From NCBI GenBank assembly GCA_023249255.1, contig JAHFCY010000006.1, positions 1-32,675 on the forward strand: a stretch of DNA of 32,675 nt. The letters run 5' to 3'. Source of the stretch: Candidatus Lindowiibacteriota bacterium (GTDB taxonomy: Bacteria; Lindowbacteria; 2-12-FULL-62-27). A model generated the notes under the pieces. That model was not told the origin of the DNA, made no database searches, and saw only the letters and a program-made list of their open reading frames with translations. The translations under genes were made by a program, and so were the position numbers. Numbering within the stretch: the stretch's first letter is position 1; each line of letters opens with the position of its first letter. Shown in pieces: positions 28,705 through 32,675 of this stretch.

Positions 28705-29630
28705 ACATTCTGATCACCGGTGTCGCAGGATTCATCGGGTCGAATCTGGCCCGCGAACTTCTGACGCAGAGACACTCCGTGGCCGGTATCGACAATCTTT
28801 CGGCTGGAACGCGGGAGAATGTGCCGGCCGGCGTTCGACTCCACGTTCACGATATCCGGGATGAGTCGATCGCAGAATTATTTCGTGGCGTTGACGCCGT
28901 CTACCATCTCGCCGCCAAAAACTGCCTGACCGACTGTATGAACAATCCGGTTGAAACTGCCGACATCAACGTCCGCGGCACGGCCAACGTGCTGGAGTGC
29001 GCCCGACGCGCCGGCGTGAAAAAATTCGTCTACGCCGACTCATCAGCCGAGTACGAAGGTCTGCAGGAATTTCCATCGACGGTCGACCACATCGCGCCGG
29101 AAGGCATTTACGCCTCAAGCAAACGCGGCGGCGCGCTGTTGTGTGAAAGTTATCGGAAATTTTTCGGAATGAACGTGACGATCCTCCGGTATTTCAACGT
29201 TTACGGTCCCGCGCAGGATTTTCGCCGCGTGATCCCTCCCGTCATGAGCGCGTTCATCCTCAAAATGCTGAACGGTGAGCCGCCCGTCATTTACGGCACG
29301 GGCGACAAACGGCGCGACTATATCTACGTGGACGACGTGAATCGCTTTCAGATCCTCACGCTCACGGACACCAGGACAAACGGCCGGACTTACAACGTCG
29401 GGTCGGGCGTCAGTCACTCCGTCAAGGATGTATTTCGGATGATTGAAGACGAAATGAAAACTGGATTAAAACCGATTCACAAACCGGAACTGCCAAACGA
29501 CGTCGACAACACGCTCGCCGACATCACGCGCGAACGCGCACTGGGATGGGCCCCGCAGGTCAACATTCAGGAAGGCATCCGACGCACGATCGAATATTTG
29601 AAATCCAAATTGCACGCAACACGAACATGA
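28701..29630 (+). CDS. NAD-dependent sugar epimerase/dehydratase
   Basis: A 309-residue extended SDR: GVAGFIG (7-13), D31 in GIDNLSAG as the ribose contact, YHLAAKNCLTDCMNNPVE, serine motif ADSSAEYEG, and Y137/K141 in YASSK, then RYFNVYGP and DYIYVDDVNRF. It is most like UDP-glucose/UDP-N-acetylglucosamine 4-epimerases. It overlaps the methyltransferase before it and the GHMP kinase after it by four bases each, so it is tied to the GDP-heptose genes in one transcript. It could modify GDP-heptose after it is made, for example at C4 or C6, or supply a separate sugar. The C in KNCLTDC is uncommon at the substrate-binding turn. Confidence 0.9.
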   Translation: MNILITGVAGFIGSNLARELLTQRHSVAGIDNLSAGTRENVPAGVRLHVHDIRDESIAELFRGVDAVYHLAAKNCLTDCMNNPVETADINVRGTANVLECARRAGVKKFVYADSSAEYEGLQEFPSTVDHIAPEGIYASSKRGGALLCESYRKFFGMNVTILRYFNVYGPAQDFRRVIPPVMSAFILKMLNGEPPVIYGTGDKRRDYIYVDDVNRFQILTLTDTRTNGRTYNVGSGVSHSVKDVFRMIEDEMKTGLKPIHKPELPNDVDNTLADITRERALGWAPQVNIQEGIRRTIEYLKSKLHATRT

Positions 29631-30634
29631 TCGTCACACGCACGCCCTTTCGAATTCCGCTCGGCGGAGGCGGGACCGATCTGCCGTCGTTCTACAAACA
29701 AGAAGGCGGCTTCGTCTTCAGCGCCGGGATAGACAAGTACATGTTCATCTGCGTGAACCAGCCGATCGTCGATGATCTCGTCCGACTCAAATATTCCAAG
29801 ACCGAGATGGTCGAATCGGTCGATGATGTCCAGCACGAGCTGGCGCGCGAGGCGCTCAAACGGCTCGGGTTCAAAAATTCCATCGAGATTGTTTCGATGG
29901 CCGACGTGCCGGCCGGAACGGGGCTCGGCTCATCAAGCTGTTATCTGGTCGGCCTTCTCAATGCCCTCCACACCCTGCGGCGCGAGTTTGTTTCGTTGAA
30001 GGACCTGGCCGAGGAAGCCTGTGACATCGAATTAAATACCCTCAAAAAACCGATTGGCAAACAGGATCAGTACATGGCCGCATTCGGCGGTCTCACGACA
30101 CTTGATATCTCCCCGGATGGAAAAGTCACGGTCGGTAACGTCCAGCTGAGCCGCGGCGTGATCGATGACCTTGAAAAAAACATGCTCATCTTTTTCACCG
30201 GAACGATGCGAAACGCACTGGACATCCTCGGCGATCAGAGTCGCGCAACTGAGCAGAAAAACAAAACCGTCGTCGGCAGCCTCGCAAAAATCAAGGATAT
30301 CGGACTGCGGATCAGGGAAGCGGTCGAGACCGGCAATTTGACGCGCTTTGGTCGGCTCATGGACGAACACTGGCAGTACAAAAAACAATTGTCCTCAAAA
30401 GTGAGCGACGCGAAGTTTGACCGTCTTTACGAGATCGCCAAATCCAACGGGGCACTCGGCGGAAAAATAACGGGAGCGGGGGGTGGCGGTTTTTTTGTGT
30501 TTTATGTCGAAGGCAACGCAAGCCGTCTGAGGCACGCTCTGGCCCAGGAAGGACTGCGCGAGATGCGGTACCGGTTCGATTTCGAAGGCACGAAGGTCAT
30601 ATCGAATTTTTTGAATTACCGCGTCGCCGGGTGA
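29627..30634 (+). CDS. hddA: GHMP kinase, D-glycero-alpha-D-manno-heptose 7-phosphate kinase-like
   Basis: A 335-residue GHMP-superfamily kinase. It begins MIVTRTPFRIPLGGGGTDLP, the N-terminal substrate motif of HddA-type enzymes, followed by the phosphate-binding VPAGTGLGSSS (94-104), IGKQDQYMAAFGG, and motif 3 GGKITGAGGGGFFVFY near the C-terminus. HddA phosphorylates D-glycero-D-manno-heptose 7-phosphate at C1 in the alpha configuration. The assignment rests on these motifs and on the next three genes, which are the guanylyltransferase, isomerase and phosphatase of the same pathway. Fucose kinases and galactokinases belong to the same superfamily but the PFRIPLGGGGTDLP opening favours the heptose/LmbP group. 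The ATG at 29627 overlaps the epimerase stop; a longer frame to 29546 is rejected. Confidence 0.88.
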   Translation: MIVTRTPFRIPLGGGGTDLPSFYKQEGGFVFSAGIDKYMFICVNQPIVDDLVRLKYSKTEMVESVDDVQHELAREALKRLGFKNSIEIVSMADVPAGTGLGSSSCYLVGLLNALHTLRREFVSLKDLAEEACDIELNTLKKPIGKQDQYMAAFGGLTTLDISPDGKVTVGNVQLSRGVIDDLEKNMLIFFTGTMRNALDILGDQSRATEQKNKTVVGSLAKIKDIGLRIREAVETGNLTRFGRLMDEHWQYKKQLSSKVSDAKFDRLYEIAKSNGALGGKITGAGGGGFFVFYVEGNASRLRHALAQEGLREMRYRFDFEGTKVISNFLNYRVAG

Positions 30635-30637
30635 TCC

Positions 30638-31354
30638 ATGAAAGCCATGGTCCTTGCCGCGGGCCGCGGCACGCGTCTGAAACCGTTCACGGACAATATG
30701 CCCAAGCCCATGATTCCTGTTGCAGGCCGACCGATCCTCGAACACATCGTGATCCAGCTTCGTGACGTCGGATTCACCGATCTCGTCATCAACCTCCATT
30801 ACCACCCGGAGGCGATCACGGAACACTTCGGCAACGGCGACAAATTCGGCGTCCGAATACACTACTCGCGCGAAACGGCACTTCTCGGCACGGCCGGCGC
30901 GGTCAAAAAAATTCAGGATCAATTCATTGGACCCTTTCTCGTCTATTACGGTGACAATTACGTCGAAATCGATCTCGATCAATTCGTTCGTGCGCACCAC
31001 GACGCGGCACCGGTCGCCACAATCGCGGTTTTTCCATGCGACAATCCGAGCATGTCCGGGATCGCGCGTGTGGACGACGGACAAAATATCGTCGAGTTTG
31101 TCGAAAAACCTGTGCCCGGATCCAATGCGGGAAATCTGGCCAACGCCGGCGTCTACATCCTTAATCCGGGTGTCCTCAAGGCCATCCCCGCAGACCGGCC
31201 CTCCGACTTCGGCCATGATATCTTTCCGGAACTTCTGCGGCAGGGACAAAACCTGAAAGCTTTCATGCTTTCGGGACGTGTGATCGGTGTCGACACACCC
31301 GAACTGCACACACGGCTGGAACGATACCTCTCCGGCCGGAAACGGCACGCCTGA
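30638..31354 (+). CDS. hddC: Sugar-1-phosphate nucleotidyltransferase, HddC-like guanylyltransferase
   Basis: A 238-residue nucleotidyltransferase with the signature MVLAAGRGTRLKPFTDNMPKPM (4-25), NLHYHPEAI, the metal-binding YGDNY (about 105-109), VEFVEKP and NAGVYILNP. Motifs fit the short mannose-1-phosphate guanylyltransferase-like proteins that include HddC, which forms GDP-D-glycero-alpha-D-manno-heptose from GTP and heptose 1-phosphate. It begins three bases after the kinase stop. The heptose assignment comes from context, since the same fold serves many sugars and the nucleotide cannot be read with certainty. The next gene is separated by 38 bases with its own promoter-like sequence. 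Confidence 0.85.
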   Translation: MKAMVLAAGRGTRLKPFTDNMPKPMIPVAGRPILEHIVIQLRDVGFTDLVINLHYHPEAITEHFGNGDKFGVRIHYSRETALLGTAGAVKKIQDQFIGPFLVYYGDNYVEIDLDQFVRAHHDAAPVATIAVFPCDNPSMSGIARVDDGQNIVEFVEKPVPGSNAGNLANAGVYILNPGVLKAIPADRPSDFGHDIFPELLRQGQNLKAFMLSGRVIGVDTPELHTRLERYLSGRKRHA

Positions 31355-31383
31355 TTGAAATCTTCAGCTCCAGCGGTTATCTT
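31355..31383 (+). promoter_or_regulatory. Possible internal promoter for gmhA (leaderless)
   Basis: TTGAAA (31355-31360) and TATCTT (31378-31383) are exactly 17 bases apart in the 38-base gap before gmhA. Transcription would start near 31390, at or within three bases of the ATG at 31393. No Shine-Dalgarno sequence precedes this ATG. Confidence 0.45.
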
Positions 31384-31392
31384 AGACGTCCT

Positions 31393-31995
31393 ATGAGCAA
31401 TCGAAATTACATTGACGCGTACATGACCGGCTGTGTCGAGATCGTGCAACGAATTGACCGTGCCGACATCGACCGTGTAATCGATCATCTCTACACGGCG
31501 TGGGAGAAGGGCCGGCGGATCTTCATTTTTGGAAACGGTGGTTCGGCCGGCACGGCGTCACACTTCGCGGCTGACCTCAACAAATGCACGGTCATTGAGG
31601 GCAAAAAGCGGATCAAGGTCATGAGCCTGGTCGACAGCATGCCGTGGGTCAGCGCGCTCACCAACGACGACGGCTGGGACAACGTCTACGTCGAACAGAT
31701 GAAAAACTTCTTCGAGCCCGGCGACGTCGCGCTGGCGTTGAGTGTCCACGGCGGATCGGGAAGCGATAAAGCCGGTCTCTGGTCGCAAAATCTTCTGAAA
31801 GGTCTTCAGTACGCCAGGGATCACCAGGGCGTCGCGCTCGGGTTCAGCGGATTTGACGGCGGCGCAATGAAACAGATGGCCCACGCCTGCGTGGTCGTGC
31901 CCTACAATACGACGCCGCACGTCGAGTCGTTTCACGTCGTCCTTCATCATCTCGTGACGTTCTGCCTCGCCGACCGGATTTGCCGGTCGGATTGA
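31393..31995 (+). CDS. gmhA: Sedoheptulose-7-phosphate isomerase (SIS domain)
   Basis: A 200-residue SIS-domain isomerase. The phosphosugar-binding motif IFIFGNGGSAGTASHFAADL (43-61), DDGWDNVYVEQM, LSVHGGSGSDK and the C-terminal VESFHVVLHHL correspond to the four conserved regions of GmhA. The enzyme converts sedoheptulose 7-phosphate to D-glycero-D-manno-heptose 7-phosphate, the first step of both heptose pathways. The usual STSGNS loop reads SVHGGSG and some zinc or base ligands may differ, so a relative acting on another ketose phosphate cannot be excluded. It lies between the guanylyltransferase and phosphatase genes of the same pathway. Confidence 0.87.
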   Translation: MSNRNYIDAYMTGCVEIVQRIDRADIDRVIDHLYTAWEKGRRIFIFGNGGSAGTASHFAADLNKCTVIEGKKRIKVMSLVDSMPWVSALTNDDGWDNVYVEQMKNFFEPGDVALALSVHGGSGSDKAGLWSQNLLKGLQYARDHQGVALGFSGFDGGAMKQMAHACVVVPYNTTPHVESFHVVLHHLVTFCLADRICRSD

Positions 31996-32001
31996 TTCTT
32001 C

Positions 32002-32006
32002 GGAGG
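32002..32006 (+). promoter_or_regulatory. Shine-Dalgarno site for gmhB
   Basis: GGAGG lies ten bases before the TTG at 32017. It supports that unusual start codon, since no ATG or GTG lies between it and the catalytic DRDG motif. Confidence 0.6.
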
Positions 32007-32016
32007 CGGACTTCCC

Positions 32017-32556
32017 TTGACCGGACGCCGCGCCGTGTTTCTCGATCGCGACGGCGTGCTCAACCGCCAGATTCTCAAAGATGGGAAACCCGAAATGCTC
32101 GCAACCCTCGACGATTTTGAATGGCTGCCTGGCGTGATCGAGTCACTTGAGAAATTGCGCGCGGCGGAACTCGCCCTCATCGTTGTCACCAACCAACCGG
32201 ACGTTTCACGGGGCAGGCTTTCCGCTGAAACGCTGGAGAAGATTCACGACAAGATGCGCGCGACCTTTCCATTCGACGGCATCTACACGTGTCCGCACGA
32301 GGATAAAGACGGATGTGATTGCAGGAAACCGAATCCGGGTTTGATCGTTCGCGCCGCGGCCGACCACGGCATCGATCCGGCGGCATCGTTTCTCGTCGGA
32401 GACCGGGATCGGGACATCGGGGCGGGATTCGCGGCCGGATGCGTGACGGTCTTGATCCAGCATCCCTATTCCGGCGAGGTCACCGCCGATTACACCGTCC
32501 GGGATTTGCCGTCCGCCACGGACATCATCCTGCGGCTTTGCCGGAATCATTTGTGA
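32017..32556 (+). CDS. gmhB: D-glycero-D-manno-heptose 1,7-bisphosphate 7-phosphatase (HAD family)
   Basis: A 179-residue HAD-superfamily phosphatase. The nucleophile motif FLDRDGVLN (D10 and D12) is followed by VVTNQPDVSRG and the zinc-binding loop CPHEDKDGCDCRKPNPGL with C92, H94, C100 and C102, a specific mark of GmhB and histidinol-phosphate phosphatase relatives. LVGDRDRDIGAG gives the last acidic motif. It removes the 7-phosphate from heptose 1,7-bisphosphate so that HddC can add GMP. The start is a TTG at 32017 with a good GGAGG upstream. The stop overlaps the next gene as GTGA. D-alpha-heptose kinase, isomerase and nucleotidyltransferase genes directly upstream make the heptose role likely. 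Confidence 0.9.
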   Translation: MTGRRAVFLDRDGVLNRQILKDGKPEMLATLDDFEWLPGVIESLEKLRAAELALIVVTNQPDVSRGRLSAETLEKIHDKMRATFPFDGIYTCPHEDKDGCDCRKPNPGLIVRAAADHGIDPAASFLVGDRDRDIGAGFAAGCVTVLIQHPYSGEVTADYTVRDLPSATDIILRLCRNHL

Positions 32557-32675
32557 ATCTGAATTTCTACAAGTTTTACATCGGCAAACGTCTTTTCGCG
32601 CGGCACTTTCGCCGGGCGGCAGGACTCCTCCAAACGCCGGTGCTCGACATTGGCGCGGGCGCCGCGCCGTTTCGC
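32553..32675 (+). CDS. N-terminal fragment of a class I SAM-dependent methyltransferase
   Basis: A GTG at 32553 overlaps the gmhB stop as GTGA and opens a frame that runs to the window edge, giving 41 residues. It begins MNLNFYKFYIGKRLFARHF and reaches VLDIGAGAAPF, a motif I of class I methyltransferases. The rest lies outside. Close coupling to gmhB suggests the methyltransferase acts on a heptose-containing product, but this is inference. Confidence 0.7.
   Translation, partial: MNLNFYKFYIGKRLFARHFRRAAGLLQTPVLDIGAGAAPFR

Overview
This 32.7 kb window is a dense, moderately GC-rich bacterial gene cluster for an elaborate surface polysaccharide or glycolipid. It holds about 33 genes, mostly with 1-17 base overlaps (ATGA, GTGA or TGATG stop/start junctions). 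The GDP-heptose genes, nucleotide-sugar enzymes, a carbamoyltransferase and polyprenyl-phosphate glycosyltransferases suit a free-living bacterium with a complex envelope, plausibly an uncultivated Gram-negative lineage. The sequence does not let me name a phylum. There are no rRNA or tRNA genes, CRISPR arrays or recognisable insertion sequences.

Layout. (1) 1-147: the 5' end of a minus-strand gene, divergent from the next block. (2) 385-5175 (+): an acyl module made of a DegT-type sugar aminotransferase, a fatty acyl-AMP ligase, an acyl carrier protein, a short hexapeptide acyltransferase and a membrane-anchored SGNH hydrolase. (3) 11317-5180 (-): a five-gene operon of a DUF5989 small membrane protein, a GtrB/Dpm1-type glycosyltransferase, a YfhO-type polytopic membrane protein, a NodU/CmcH-type carbamoyltransferase and a CysQ/IMPase-family phosphatase. 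(4) 11470-12372 (+): a family 2 glycosyltransferase. (5) 13556-12408 (-): an AAA/DUF4143 ATPase unrelated to glycans, driven from a perfect-arm palindrome. (6) 14445-13606 (-): a short-chain dehydrogenase. (7) 14612-26155 (+): a sugar-building run of transaldolase, two epimerases, a nucleotidyltransferase-PfkB fusion, a Gfo/Idh oxidoreductase, a UDP-sugar dehydrogenase homologue that has lost its catalytic cysteine, two tandem DegT aminotransferases, a two-subunit thiamine-diphosphate E1 enzyme and an ALG5-type glycosyltransferase. (8) 26295-32675 (+): a DUF6798-like membrane protein, a methyltransferase, another epimerase, a complete GDP-D-glycero-alpha-D-manno-heptose gene set (GHMP kinase, guanylyltransferase, GmhA, GmhB) and the start of a second methyltransferase.

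How they may work together (inference). GmhA, the GHMP kinase, GmhB and HddC would convert sedoheptulose-7-phosphate to GDP-heptose. Block 7 would build one or more unusual, probably amino and possibly carbon-branched, activated sugars. Block 2 would activate an acyl group on an ACP and transfer it to an amino sugar. The two pairs of polyprenyl-phosphate glycosyltransferase plus polytopic membrane protein would add side sugars outside the membrane, and the carbamoyltransferase and methyltransferases would decorate the product.

The best candidates for something undescribed are the 14612-26155 pathway (cysteine-less dehydrogenase homologue, E1 pair without E2/E3, reversed HldE-like fusion), the FAAL-ACP acylation module, the symmetrical promoter/palindrome of the ATPase gene, and a recurring arrangement in which transcription-unit starts have a -10-like box so close to the start codon that the mRNA would be leaderless. 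Two intergenic spacers carry related inverted repeats rich in ACACAGAC/GTCTGTGT.
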